From the NCBI RefSeq assembly GCF_009711265.1, contig NZ_WMII01000009.1, positions 1 through 64,000 on the forward strand: a stretch of 64,000 bases of DNA, in the 5' to 3' direction. Of the stretch, positions 25,547-34,139 are shown piece after piece. The position numbers and the translations under genes were made by a program. The stretch's first letter is position 1. Every line of letters starts with the position of its first letter. The notes under the pieces were generated by a model. The model had not been told where the DNA came from. It did not search any database and saw nothing but the letters and a program-made list of their open reading frames with translations. The DNA comes from Paracoccus shanxieyensis (lineage in GTDB: Bacteria > Pseudomonadota > Alphaproteobacteria > Rhodobacterales > Rhodobacteraceae).

Positions 25547-28006
25547 CTAGTCGCCCGGTGCCGGTTGCAGATGGGTGATGCCTGCCGAGGCCGCGCGGGC
25601 CAGTGCCGGGTCCAGCGACATGCGGATATATTCGCCCCGCCGCCACAGCTCGGCCAGATCGTCGTAATGGCGCGACAGCGGATGGCCCGATTGCCCGGTC
25701 GAGACGATGAAGACCGAACTGTCGGGATCGGCCAGATCATAGACGCCGCGATAGGTCGCGCCGCGCACGTTGAGCCATGGATTGACGCCATGACCCAGCC
25801 CGCTTGCCTGCGCGATGGTCGAAAACCCGCCCGAGGTGGGCTGGATCAGGTTGACCAGATAGGACAGCCCGCGCAGATCGCCAAGCGCCGGATGGGCGTG
25901 GCGCGCGCGGTGCAGATCGCCCCAACGCCAGCTTGCCAGATCGGGTCCAAAGCGCGAGGTCAGATCCAGCAGCACCGCGTCCAGCGCCTGACGCGCGATC
26001 TCGGTGCAGGTTTCGACGGGGGTGGACTGGCGGATGTCGCACCACACCCCGGCACCATTGGCGTTGCGGAAGACGCGCATCAGGAAATCGGGGTAAAGCT
26101 CGGTCAGTTCATCGGCAAGCGGGCCAAGCTCATCGCGCACGATCCGGTCCTGCAAGGCCCGCATCCATGCCGCATAGATCAGCGGCTCGGGCAGATGCTC
26201 GCTCATCGCGCCGTCCCAATTGGCCAGAAGCGCCAGCGCGTCCTGCCGCTGGCGTTCGGGCGTGCCCTGCGCCGCGGGCTCGCCGGTGAACCACAGATCC
26301 GCGCCGACCAGCGGCAGCAGCGCGCGCGCCACCGGGCTGACGATATCGTTCTGCGCGGCGATGAAGCTGTCGCGGGAATGCACCTCGCGCGATTGGATCA
26401 GGTGGCTCAGCCGGTCCAGCCGGAAATGCCCCGAGCGGTCATAGCCCTGCGCCGTGTCGCCCTGAAGGATCGCGCCGGTCGTGGCGACGATGCCGGTGGA
26501 GGGGGCCAGTTGCGTCAGCGTTTCGGGGGCGGCGGCAAGGCCCTGCCAGCGCGCCTCGGGCAGCCAGCCGGGCTGCGGCAGCCGCCCCATCGAGGGGCTG
26601 TTGGCTGCGCGGATCGGCAAGGCTCCGGCGCGGACCTGGCCCACGCCATCCGCATCGGCCAGCGTCACGTCCAGCGCGGGTGCGATCATCGCCCCCAGCA
26701 CGCGGGCTGCGTCCTGACGGGTCTGGGCGTGCATCAGCCCGACCAGCGCGCTCATGGAACTGTCGCCGCCATAGCCGCCGGTCCATGCCAGCGCCGCGAC
26801 ATGACCGGCGGGCAGGATCGTGTCGATGTTCAAGTGCATGCCGGGCAGCACCGGGCCGTTCTGGGTGTCGCGCAGGGTGATCTGGCGCGGCTCGGCCCCG
26901 GCGATGCGGATGGTTTCCTGCCGGGTCTGGAACTGGGTCCAGCCATCAATGCCGCGATAGCGGTTGGCGTCGCCCGGCTGCACCTCTTCGATGAACAGGT
27001 CCTGATCGTCGATCTGCGCGGGCGTGATCCCCCATGCAAGCTTGGTATTGCGCCCCGACAGCACCGCCGGGATGCCCGGTATGGTGCCGCCGATGACCCC
27101 GCCCGAGGCAAGCTCGATCCGCGCCAGATACCACAGCCCCGGCGCGGTCAGCGCGAATTGCGGATCATTGGCCAGCAGGGCGCCGCCCGCTGCCGTGCGC
27201 TGCGCCGCCGCCGCCCAGCCATTGGCCGATGCGCCCAGCGACGGGGCCAGATATCCGGCAAGCTGGCTGGCCCAGTCGGGCTGGGCGCCGCGCCGTTCGG
27301 CCCCGGTGAACTGATCGCCGGAAAACATCGCGGCATAGCCGGGCAAAGGCGGCTCATTCGGGGCGGCCAGCAAGTCCTGCCCGCGCTGCGGCGCGATCAG
27401 CGACAGGCGGGCGCGCAGCACCTCGCGGCGCAGCTGCACGGTCGAGCTTGCGGCCAGCAGCTTCAGGATCGCCAGCGAATCCGCGGGCTCCCAGTATGAG
27501 ATGTCGTCGGGAAACAGGAACAGCTCCGGCGCGCCACGCCCGCGCGCGCCAAGGTTCACCTGATGGATCCACGCATTCACCCCATCGGCATAGGCGCGCA
27601 GCGCCTGCATGGTGTCCGGCGTCTGCGCCTCAAGCGAGGCGCGGGCATTGCGGTAAAGCCCCAGCCTGCGCGCCAGATCGTCCGCGCCAGCCGCGCCGGG
27701 GCCATAGATCTCGGCCAGCCGCCCCTGAGCCGCACGGCGCAGCACGTTCATCTGAAACAGCCGGTCCTGCGCATGGACCATCCCCAGCGCAAAAAACACG
27801 TCGCGATCCGAGCTGCCGAAGATATGCGGCACGTCTTCGGTGGTGCGCACGATCTCGACCGGCTGGGCGATGCCCGGCACGGAATAGGTCGCGCCGTAAT
27901 CGGGCAAAGAGCGCACGGCAAAATACCATGCCAGCACGCCCATCAGCAGGCCGATTGCGATCAGGGCCACCGTCAGGCGCACAAGCCAGCGGAAAAGTGT
28001 CACCAT
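25547..28006 (-). CDS. Penicillin acylase-family (Ntn) amidohydrolase
   Basis: Predicted 819-residue self-processing hydrolase. ATG 28006 is chosen because it gives an N-terminal transmembrane anchor (about residues 8-30) followed by the family start YSVPGIAQPVEIVRTTEDVPHI. The predicted cleavage/nucleophile serine is Ser260 in LGASANGWA, followed by GGALLANDPQF; canonical members read SNNW, so this is a mild variant. The beta-chain segment DDQDLFIEEVQPGDANRY is typical. The family includes penicillin and acyl-homoserine-lactone acylases; the real substrate is unknown. No Shine-Dalgarno is obvious, so the start is uncertain. It is divergent from the following dehydrogenase gene. Confidence 0.88.
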   Translation of the reverse strand: MVTLFRWLVRLTVALIAIGLLMGVLAWYFAVRSLPDYGATYSVPGIAQPVEIVRTTEDVPHIFGSSDRDVFFALGMVHAQDRLFQMNVLRRAAQGRLAEIYGPGAAGADDLARRLGLYRNARASLEAQTPDTMQALRAYADGVNAWIHQVNLGARGRGAPELFLFPDDISYWEPADSLAILKLLAASSTVQLRREVLRARLSLIAPQRGQDLLAAPNEPPLPGYAAMFSGDQFTGAERRGAQPDWASQLAGYLAPSLGASANGWAAAAQRTAAGGALLANDPQFALTAPGLWYLARIELASGGVIGGTIPGIPAVLSGRNTKLAWGITPAQIDDQDLFIEEVQPGDANRYRGIDGWTQFQTRQETIRIAGAEPRQITLRDTQNGPVLPGMHLNIDTILPAGHVAALAWTGGYGGDSSMSALVGLMHAQTRQDAARVLGAMIAPALDVTLADADGVGQVRAGALPIRAANSPSMGRLPQPGWLPEARWQGLAAAPETLTQLAPSTGIVATTGAILQGDTAQGYDRSGHFRLDRLSHLIQSREVHSRDSFIAAQNDIVSPVARALLPLVGADLWFTGEPAAQGTPERQRQDALALLANWDGAMSEHLPEPLIYAAWMRALQDRIVRDELGPLADELTELYPDFLMRVFRNANGAGVWCDIRQSTPVETCTEIARQALDAVLLDLTSRFGPDLASWRWGDLHRARHAHPALGDLRGLSYLVNLIQPTSGGFSTIAQASGLGHGVNPWLNVRGATYRGVYDLADPDSSVFIVSTGQSGHPLSRHYDDLAELWRRGEYIRMSLDPALARAASAGITHLQPAPGD

Positions 28007-28141
28007 GGGAAAAGGGCGCAGTCCCGAGCTTGGGGCGCGCAGAGGTGTTGACCCCCGCGGCAGGTGATGGAATTCATCGGGTTGCATAGGACAGGGCGCG
28101 TCCCGGATCAACGCGCCTTTCACAAGCTCAAGGAGAATTTG

Positions 28142-29008
28142 ATGGCACGCGTTGCATTTCTGGGACTTGGCGTCATGGGCTTTCCAATGGCCGGTCATCT
28201 GGCGGCACAAGGCCATCAGGTCACGGTCTGGAACCGCAGCCCTGCAAAAGCCGCGCTTTGGGTGGAAAAGCACCCCGGTCAGGTCGCCACCACCGCGGCC
28301 GAAGCCGCCGAGGGTGCTGAATTCGTCATGGCCTGCGTCGGCAATGACGATGATCTGCGGCAGGTCTGCACCGGCCCCGATGGCGCGTTTGCAGGCATGG
28401 CGGCGGGCGCGGTCTTTGTCGATCACACCACCGTCTCGGCTGCGGTCACGCGGGAATTGTCGGCGATTGCCGGCGAACAGGGCTTTGGCTTTCTGGATGC
28501 GCCGGTCTCGGGCGGGCAGGCCGGGGCCGAGAATGGCCAGCTTTCGGTGATGTGCGGCGGCTCGGCCGCGGATTATGCTGCGGCCGAGCCGGTGATCGCC
28601 GCCTATGCCAAGATCTGCCGCCTGATGGGGCCCTCGGGCGCGGGGCAATTGACCAAGATGTGCAACCAGATCGCCATCGCCGGTGTGGTGCAGGGCCTGT
28701 CGGAATCGCTGAACTTCGCCGAGAAGGCCGGGCTTTCCATCCCCGAGGTGGTCGAGGTCATCAGTCAGGGCGCGGCAGGCAGCTGGCAGATGCAGGCCCG
28801 TCATCAGACCATGGCCGAGAATCGCTTCGATTTCGGCTTCGCTGTGGACTGGATGCGCAAGGATCTGGGCATCTGCCTGCAGACCGCAGATGAAAACGGC
28901 GCCAGCCTGCCGGTGACGGCGCTTGTCGACCAGTTCTACAAAGAGGTGCAGCAGATGGGCGGCGGGCGCTGGGACACCTCGGCGCTGATCGCGCGGCTTC
29001 GGCGCTGA
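28142..29008 (+). CDS. NAD(P)-dependent 3-hydroxyisobutyrate dehydrogenase-like oxidoreductase
   Basis: Beta-hydroxyacid dehydrogenase of 288 residues. The Rossmann motif is FLGLGVMGFPMAGHLA, the substrate loop DAPVSGGQAGAENGQL, and the catalytic lysine is in GAGQLTKMCNQI. ATG 28142 follows AAGGAG at good spacing. It is divergent from the acylase and followed by tRNA-Val. The family includes 3-hydroxyisobutyrate, tartronate-semialdehyde and succinic-semialdehyde reductases; these cannot be separated by eye. Confidence 0.9.
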   Translation: MARVAFLGLGVMGFPMAGHLAAQGHQVTVWNRSPAKAALWVEKHPGQVATTAAEAAEGAEFVMACVGNDDDLRQVCTGPDGAFAGMAAGAVFVDHTTVSAAVTRELSAIAGEQGFGFLDAPVSGGQAGAENGQLSVMCGGSAADYAAAEPVIAAYAKICRLMGPSGAGQLTKMCNQIAIAGVVQGLSESLNFAEKAGLSIPEVVEVISQGAAGSWQMQARHQTMAENRFDFGFAVDWMRKDLGICLQTADENGASLPVTALVDQFYKEVQQMGGGRWDTSALIARLRR

Positions 29009-29054
29009 GCCGCTTGCAACCCGCCCGCGCTTCGCGCTAAGAGCCGCGAAGGGC

Positions 29055-29130
<76 letters not shown>

Positions 29131-29194
29131 TATCCCCCTTGAGGATGCGAGGCGGCTGTCATGCAGGACCGTCGCCGCTCGCAGGATCGCCCGG

Positions 29195-29563
29195 TCAGAC
29201 CCACACATCATTCGACGCGGTGCGTTCGCCCGCGGCAAGGTCGCCGGTATTGGCCACGCCGCGCGGCTCGATCAGCATGACCTGCGCCTCGGTCGCGGCA
29301 TAGGGTTTGTGTTCCTTGCCCTTGGGGACCACGAACATGTCACCCGCTTTCAACTCGACCGCGCCATCGCGAAAATCGATCCGAAGCTGGCCATGTAGAA
29401 CGATGAAAGTCTCATCGGTATCGGCGTGGCTGTGCCAGACGAAATCGCCCTGCAGCCGGACCAGCTTGAACTGGTAGTCGTTCATCTCGGCGATGACCTT
29501 GGGCTGCCACTGTTCCGAGAACAGATCGAATTTGGCCGATATCGTGATGGGAGCGTAGGTCAT
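29195..29563 (-). CDS. Cupin-domain protein
   Basis: Single-cupin protein of 122 residues. Cupin motif 1 is HSHADTDETFIVLHG and motif 2 is KAGDMFVVPKGKEHKP, giving the usual His/His/Glu/His metal site. AGAGGAC precedes ATG 29563. It is a stand-alone protein of a widespread type without an assigned reaction. It lies 64 bp after the convergent tRNA-Val, with no clear operon partner. Confidence 0.85.
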   Translation of the reverse strand: MTYAPITISAKFDLFSEQWQPKVIAEMNDYQFKLVRLQGDFVWHSHADTDETFIVLHGQLRIDFRDGAVELKAGDMFVVPKGKEHKPYAATEAQVMLIEPRGVANTGDLAAGERTASNDVWV

Positions 29564-29662
29564 GCTGGTCCTCTTGCCATTGCGACTTGCGTGATCCGTG
29601 TTTCATACGGCGTCGCGGATGGCAATTTGCCTGACATGCCGGATCGTCAGCCAGCGTCCGGA

Positions 29663-30901
29663 TCACGGGGCGGGAGGACTTTGACGCAGGCGTGACAGCT
29701 GGTCGCGTTCGATCTGCATCGGCAAGGCCTCTTGCGCGCGGGCCGCCGCCAGCGCCGCCTGATCGGCGACGGCTTTGCGGAAATCCGCGTTTCCCAGCCT
29801 GCCAAGCGCTGCCAGCGATTTTTGCAGGCGCAACTGCACCTCGATCAGCCCTGCGCCGTCGCGGGCGATCAGCATGAAGGCGTCCTCCAGCATGTCCGCA
29901 TCCCGCAGCGGCGTGACGAAGATGCGGGGATGGCGCGGCTTGGGCTGGTGCTGGTCGCGTTTGGCCCAGATCGTCAGCAGCCGCGTGGACCGCCCGATCA
30001 CGTCCAGCGCGGTGCCCGGATCGTTGGTGGCCGAGGACAGCGCGCGCGAGGCGATCTCGGTCATCACCACCATGCCGAAGCGCGGGTCCTGATCGAAGCT
30101 GCGTTCGTCGCCGATGGTGAAACATGCGCGGATCTTGTCCGCATCCTTCACACCGCGCGACAGCCGCGCCAGCACCGTGCCGTCATAGATGAAGCTGCCA
30201 GGCAGCACCGGAACCGAGATCTGGATGTCCTGATCCTCGGCAAAACCCTGCAGCGCCGCCGTGTCGATATGCTGCAGATAGCCGACCTGTTCGGATACCA
30301 CCTCGTGATGATGCGGCAGATCGCCCCGCAACGGCGAACAGCCCAGAAACGGCTCGGCGATACGGGCCTTGATGGCGTTGCGCGCGGCGTCCTCGACACG
30401 GCCCGTCGTCTCACCGACGCGGCCCAGACGGGTCAGGTGGTCGATCCAGCGCAGCAGCGAGATGACGATCAGGCCGATGATGCCGATGGTAAAGCAGAAC
30501 AGCACCGTCCGCCCGCGTTCGCCGTAAGATCCGGTCGCAAGCACGATCAGCCCGACCACGGCAAACAGGAATGAGCCGATAAAGGTCGACAGCGCATTCT
30601 GCGTCACCCGGTCCTCGATCAGCAGCTTGGTGGCGCGGGGCGTCACATTGTTCGTGGCCGAGCCATAGGCCGAGGTCATCACCGACAGCGAAAACGTGGT
30701 GACGGCCAACATGCTGGAGGCGATGATGTTCAAAAGCCCGCCGACCGCATCCGCCCCGATCCGACCGGGCAGCGACCATGGGATATAGCGTTCGACCACC
30801 GCCGCCAGAATCGCCGTCAGAATGCCAATGAGCCCGATCAGGCTGGTGCGCAGCCAGACCCGCCGTGTCAGTCGCGATAGGATCCAGCGCCATTTCGTCA
30901 T
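29663..30901 (-). CDS. DUF2254 inner-membrane protein
   Basis: Predicted 412-residue membrane protein. About four transmembrane helices occupy the first 155 residues (for example TSLIGLIGILTAILAAVVE and TIGIIGLIVISLLRWI). The family hallmark SATNNVTPRATKLLIEDRVTQNALSTFIG sits between them in part (start SATNNVTPRATK). The rest is a soluble region with SSATNDPGTALDVIGRSTRL, also conserved in DUF2254. Function unknown. Its gene stands alone, between the cupin gene and small unknown genes. Confidence 0.85.
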   Translation of the reverse strand: MTKWRWILSRLTRRVWLRTSLIGLIGILTAILAAVVERYIPWSLPGRIGADAVGGLLNIIASSMLAVTTFSLSVMTSAYGSATNNVTPRATKLLIEDRVTQNALSTFIGSFLFAVVGLIVLATGSYGERGRTVLFCFTIGIIGLIVISLLRWIDHLTRLGRVGETTGRVEDAARNAIKARIAEPFLGCSPLRGDLPHHHEVVSEQVGYLQHIDTAALQGFAEDQDIQISVPVLPGSFIYDGTVLARLSRGVKDADKIRACFTIGDERSFDQDPRFGMVVMTEIASRALSSATNDPGTALDVIGRSTRLLTIWAKRDQHQPKPRHPRIFVTPLRDADMLEDAFMLIARDGAGLIEVQLRLQKSLAALGRLGNADFRKAVADQAALAAARAQEALPMQIERDQLSRLRQSPPAP

Positions 30902-31046
30902 TTCACAAGCCTTTGACTGGTTTCATGCGCCGCCAAATGCGGCGGGGCATGATCGTAAGTCAAAGAGAATGCTAAAGTTCCCCGCGCAGATCGGCCCGCA
31001 GAATGGCGGATGCGGTCACCGGGCCGTCACGTCCAGAACCGCGGTT

Positions 31047-31280
31047 TTACCGCTGGGCGATGGAATCCGGCGGGATCACCGATCGCAGGATCGCGCGCTG
31101 CTTGGCGGTCAGGCTGAAGGGCTGCACGACCAGCCGCGGGTCTTCCGGCTCTTCCGCCGCAACCGACAGCGCATAGGATTTCATCCAGATCGACAGGGTG
31201 AACACCAGATCTTCCAGCCCCGCGACGCGCTGGCGCAACTCGTCCAGCTCGTTTTTCTCATGTTCGCTGTCTTGATCCAT
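31047..31280 (-). CDS. Small hypothetical protein with coiled-coil start
   Basis: Predicted 77 residues from ATG 31280 with GGGAGAC at correct spacing. Residues 5-30 form an acidic leucine-spaced helix (NELDELRQRVAGLEDLVFTL), followed by an acidic linker and a basic helix LTAKQRAILRSVIPP. No family is recognised. Codon bias (third-position G/C) and the ribosome site support coding. A similar short coil motif occurs in the next small gene on the same strand. Confidence 0.5.
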   Translation of the reverse strand: MDQDSEHEKNELDELRQRVAGLEDLVFTLSIWMKSYALSVAAEEPEDPRLVVQPFSLTAKQRAILRSVIPPDSIAQR

Positions 31281-31568
31281 CGGCGTCTCCCTTTGCGCGC
31301 GCGCACCGCGCGACTGCACCTACCTGGCATAGCGGATTTATCTGAACGAACAAGTTTATTTGACGCCGCGTCGGTGTTGTTTCGCACCGCGTGGCGCAGT
31401 TCCCGCGTATTCCTGCCAAAATTCAGGCATCGGTCTGTATTTGGCCAGAATTGCCAAGACGGATTGCCCTCCTGCATGGGGCGACACGGAGTTTCTGGGG
31501 TGCATTGTTACCGCGCCGGTTACGCGCGGGCGGCGCATCCTTCGGCTGCAGATCTGCAAGACAGAAGG

Positions 31569-31727
31569 TCAGGTCGGCGGAGGAGACGCGGCGGGCGCGC
31601 GATCCGTATTGGCCTCGGCGGCCTGCGTGACGCCCAGCATGGCCTCAAGATAGGCGACCCGTTTGCGCAGGATGTCGTTTTCGCATTGCAGTTGCTTTTG
31701 GGGATCGCGGGTCAGATCGATACGCAT
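31569..31727 (-). CDS. Very small coiled-coil protein
   Basis: Predicted 52 residues from ATG 31727 behind CAGGAAAAGCC. The centre, QKQLQCENDILRKRVAYLEA, is a short leucine-zipper-like helix and the tail is A/P/T-rich. The upstream in-frame extension has poor codon bias and is left out. Not recognised; the coil resembles the N-terminal part of the neighbouring 77-residue protein, so the two might interact. Between it and that gene (31281-31568) I see no further gene. Confidence 0.4.
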   Translation of the reverse strand: MRIDLTRDPQKQLQCENDILRKRVAYLEAMLGVTQAAEANTDRAPAASPPPT

Positions 31728-31880
31728 GGCTTTTCCTGCTTTGCTGCCGTTAGGTAACCTCTGGCGGATCGGGCGGTTCCGCGACTTGCTGTGTATTAAT
31801 CGCCGCGCATTCAACTGCCGGTTACCCTTGCGACATCGGCACGGGTTAGCCCCCGCGCCGATGCCGGAAAAATCGCGGGT

Positions 31881-31958
31881 TCAGAAGATCCCCGTGACGT
31901 AAAGCAGCACGATGACGACAATCGGCACGCCAAGAAACCAAGCGATCAGGCCTTTCAT
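31881..31958 (-). CDS. 25-residue single-helix membrane protein
   Basis: ATG 31958 follows CGGAGAT at ideal spacing and opens a 25-codon frame: MKGLIAWFLGVPIVVIVLLY, then VTGIF. It is almost wholly one transmembrane helix with a short basic N-terminus. Too short for most annotation pipelines. Evidence is the strong ribosome site plus the composition; comparison across species would be the test. Function unknown; such micropeptides often modulate larger membrane complexes. Confidence 0.5.
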   Translation of the reverse strand: MKGLIAWFLGVPIVVIVLLYVTGIF

Positions 31959-32096
31959 GGGAAATCTCCGTTTCCAGTTGTCTGGTGTAACGCGTTGATC
32001 GGTGCGGATGTTCCGGACACCCGTTGCGGCGGTGCGAAAGGTCGGGCGCGGGCAGGTCACCGCGCCCAGCGTCACGCGCGCGCGCGCCAAGCGAGT

Positions 32097-32984
32097 TTAT
32101 TCAGCCAACCCCAGATGCAGCGCCATCGCCTGCCGCGCGGCCGGAGAAATCAGCGAGCCATGGCTTTCATCGGGATGCGGGCGGTGGATCAGCGCCAACC
32201 CGTCGATGCCTGAAAGTTCCGCCAGAATCGCCGGAACGCGCGGGCCGGAATTTGCGATCAGCAGCGGCTTTGCCGGACGCAGTTGCCCGCCCGCCGCCCG
32301 GATGCCACCGCGAAACGCCCGCGCCTCGCGCAGGGGTTCGTCCGCGTTCCACCAGGTCGACGGATCGGCGGCGGCGTAGCGGGCGAACAGTTCGGGCCGC
32401 GTGAACAGCGCGTTCAGCACGAACAGCCCACCCAGCGAATGGCCGAACAAGGTGATGTCGGCGCGGTTCAGGGGCAGGGTGTTTCCCACCTGATCCAGCA
32501 CGGGACCGGCGATCAGATCCAGAAACGCCTGCTGTCCGCCGGTCGGTCGGTCTCCGGGGCCGCGCCGGCCTTCCTGTGCGGGCACGGCCTGTTTCCCCGG
32601 CGAGGTCAGGTCGAACCAGCGGCGCGTGGTGTCGAACCTGTCATCCACCGGATAGCCGACCGCAATCAGCACGACCGGCGCATCCGGGGCCATCTGCTGA
32701 CGCAGGTGCCAAAGGATCGGGAAGGTCGCATTGCCGTCGACCGCGACAATCGCCGAATAGCCTTGCGGCGGCGGTTCGACCTTTGGGCGCCCGACGAAGA
32801 CGCGCCAGCGCGCGTCCCCCGTGCCAAGGTCGAAATGGCTGGCCAGCGGATCGTCGATCTGCTCGGCGGGTTGCTGATTGCCGCGATTGCGCTGGCGGGT
32901 CGAGGTTTGCGCTTGCGTGGCCGACACGGCGCAGGCCGAAAGCAGGCTTGCCAGAAGACCGCGCCGGGAAAGCCAAAGGTTCAT
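32097..32984 (-). CDS. Tat-exported esterase of the Fes/IroE (esterase D-like) family
   Basis: Predicted 295-residue alpha/beta hydrolase. The N-terminus MNLWLSRRGLLASLLSACAV is a twin-arginine-type signal (SRRGLLA), so it probably acts in the periplasm. The nucleophile lies in FGHSLGGLFVLNALF; the downstream DPSTWWNADE and PHPDESHGSL supply family positions for substrate binding and the catalytic histidine. Related enzymes hydrolyse siderophore esters such as enterobactin. No siderophore or TonB gene lies nearby, so that substrate is not implied here. It stands alone. Confidence 0.85.
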   Translation of the reverse strand: MNLWLSRRGLLASLLSACAVSATQAQTSTRQRNRGNQQPAEQIDDPLASHFDLGTGDARWRVFVGRPKVEPPPQGYSAIVAVDGNATFPILWHLRQQMAPDAPVVLIAVGYPVDDRFDTTRRWFDLTSPGKQAVPAQEGRRGPGDRPTGGQQAFLDLIAGPVLDQVGNTLPLNRADITLFGHSLGGLFVLNALFTRPELFARYAAADPSTWWNADEPLREARAFRGGIRAAGGQLRPAKPLLIANSGPRVPAILAELSGIDGLALIHRPHPDESHGSLISPAARQAMALHLGLAE

Positions 32985-33330
32985 GTCATTGTTTCTTTGC
33001 GTAACCTGATCGGGCTGGCGGCAAGCTGGCGGATCTTGTGGGTCTTTGCGTTACTCTGTGGGTCGGGCCGTTGCAACCTGCAAACCTTGGATCTGCGGGG
33101 CAGGGATCGCAGCACAACGGCTGGCCGTGTAACGGGGCGCTGGCCCCGTGCCGGTCGGGCGTTGCCGCTGGCCCGCCGGTCTTTTGGTCGGGTCGTGTTT
33201 CGGTCGGCGCCTTGGCGCTGCGGGCATGTCGCCGGGCCGCGTCCTGTTCGTCCACACTGAAAGCCTGCAATGCCCGTGTCGCGCAGCTTTTGCAGCGACC
33301 CCGTGGGCCCCAATGATCCGTCTGAGAACG
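32985..33330. other. Intergenic stretch without a convincing gene
   Basis: About 346 bases between the esterase start and the cspA terminator. Several short overlapping frames exist on both strands, but none has a ribosome site, consistent codon bias or a recognisable product. The segment 33120-33230 is rich in GGTCGG-like words. The esterase promoter should lie in its left part. I see no other element. Confidence 0.5.
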
Positions 33331-33360
33331 AAAAAACCCCCGGCGTTGCGGCGCCGGGGG
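33331..33360 (-). terminator. Rho-independent terminator of the cold-shock gene
   Basis: On the minus strand a perfect nine-pair stem CCCCCGGCG/CGCCGGGGG (33352-33360 with 33337-33345) with a six-base loop is followed directly by six T residues (33336-33331). It begins 26 bases after the cspA-type stop codon. This is the clearest intrinsic terminator in the window. Confidence 0.92.
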
Positions 33361-33386
33361 CTATGTCGGATCGGCTTGAGGCGCGA

Positions 33387-33593
33387 TCAGACCAGCGCGA
33401 TATTCGTGGCCGATTGACGACCGTCGCGGCCGCGCTCGATGTCGAAGGTGATCTTCTGTCCATCGGGAACCGATGCCAGGCCAGCGCGCTCAACCGCCGA
33501 GATGTGCAGGAACACGTCCTGTCCGCCCTCTTCGGGGGCGATGAAACCAAATCCCTTGGTGGGGTTAAACCATTTCACGGTGCCGTTTGCCAT
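33387..33593 (-). CDS. Cold-shock protein, CspA family
   Basis: OB-fold single-stranded nucleic-acid binding protein of 68 residues. RNP1 is KGFGFIAP and RNP2 is DVFLHISAV, after the standard start MANGTVKWFNPTKG. It acts as an RNA chaperone; whether it is cold-induced cannot be told. The ribosome site is GAAAGGAC. It is monocistronic, ending in a strong terminator, with a leader that contains a hairpin next to the ribosome site. Confidence 0.96.
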   Translation of the reverse strand: MANGTVKWFNPTKGFGFIAPEEGGQDVFLHISAVERAGLASVPDGQKITFDIERGRDGRQSATNIALV

Positions 33594-33640
33594 CGTGTTT
33601 GTCCTTTCAGGTTGCCGCCCACAGGATGCGGCGGCTTGGC
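33594..33640 (-). promoter_or_regulatory. cspA 5' leader with stem-loop before the ribosome site
   Basis: Six-pair GC stem GCCGCC/GGCGGC (33630-33635 with 33614-33619) encloses a ten-base loop. It ends seven bases before the Shine-Dalgarno GAAAGGAC (33600-33607). Long structured leaders are known to control cold-shock genes, so translational control is a reasonable inference. The region 33641-33875 further upstream shows no gene; it must hold the promoter. Confidence 0.4.
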
Positions 33641-33875
33641 TCGGTCAGATCACAGCAGACTGAGGCCTAACGGGAGGACAACAGGGTGCGCAGGAAAAAA
33701 CGGTGCGTCGAAAGCCTTAACCCACCAAAGACAAATTCGCAACAAAACTTGCCCCGGCGCCTTGCGGCATGACGGGGCGGGTGCTGCGTCGTGCGGTTTT
33801 CAGGCCGTCATGCGGATGGGCCTGATCGTCGCGCGGCCAGCGATTGCTGGCAGATGCGCGCTCAGAACGCTGCGA

Positions 33876-34139
33876 TCACGATGGGTCCGGCGATCCTGTC
33901 CCGGATTTCCCGCGCCGCAGCTCTCCCTCGGCCCGGCACTGACGGTTGGCATCGGCGTCGCTCATCGTCGCCGGTTTGCTGAGCGCGCGGTCCCAAAGCA
34001 CGGCATTTGGCGTGTAAAGCTGGCATGTGACCGCGCCCTGCGCGGTGCTGACCGCGACCGGGGGCGTCTCGTATGCGCGTTTGACATCGGTGCAGCCGGA
34101 CGCTGCCAGCAACGCGGCTGGCGCAAGATATCTAAGCAT
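33876..34139 (-). CDS. Small putative lipoprotein
   Basis: Predicted 87 residues from ATG 34139 (GAGG upstream). The N-terminus MLRYLAPAALLAASGCTDVK is a type II signal peptide with Cys17 as the lipidation site; the lipobox AASGC is slightly off the LxxC ideal. The mature part holds one more pair of cysteines (TCQLY, RQCRAEGE) that might form a disulphide. The charged C-terminal tail is low complexity. No family recognised. Confidence 0.55.
   Translation of the reverse strand: MLRYLAPAALLAASGCTDVKRAYETPPVAVSTAQGAVTCQLYTPNAVLWDRALSKPATMSDADANRQCRAEGELRRGKSGTGSPDPS

Noticed and set aside
33038..33316. Small genes on either strand between the esterase and cspA
   Set aside because: Several overlapping frames exist, but none has a ribosome site, good codon bias or a recognisable product.
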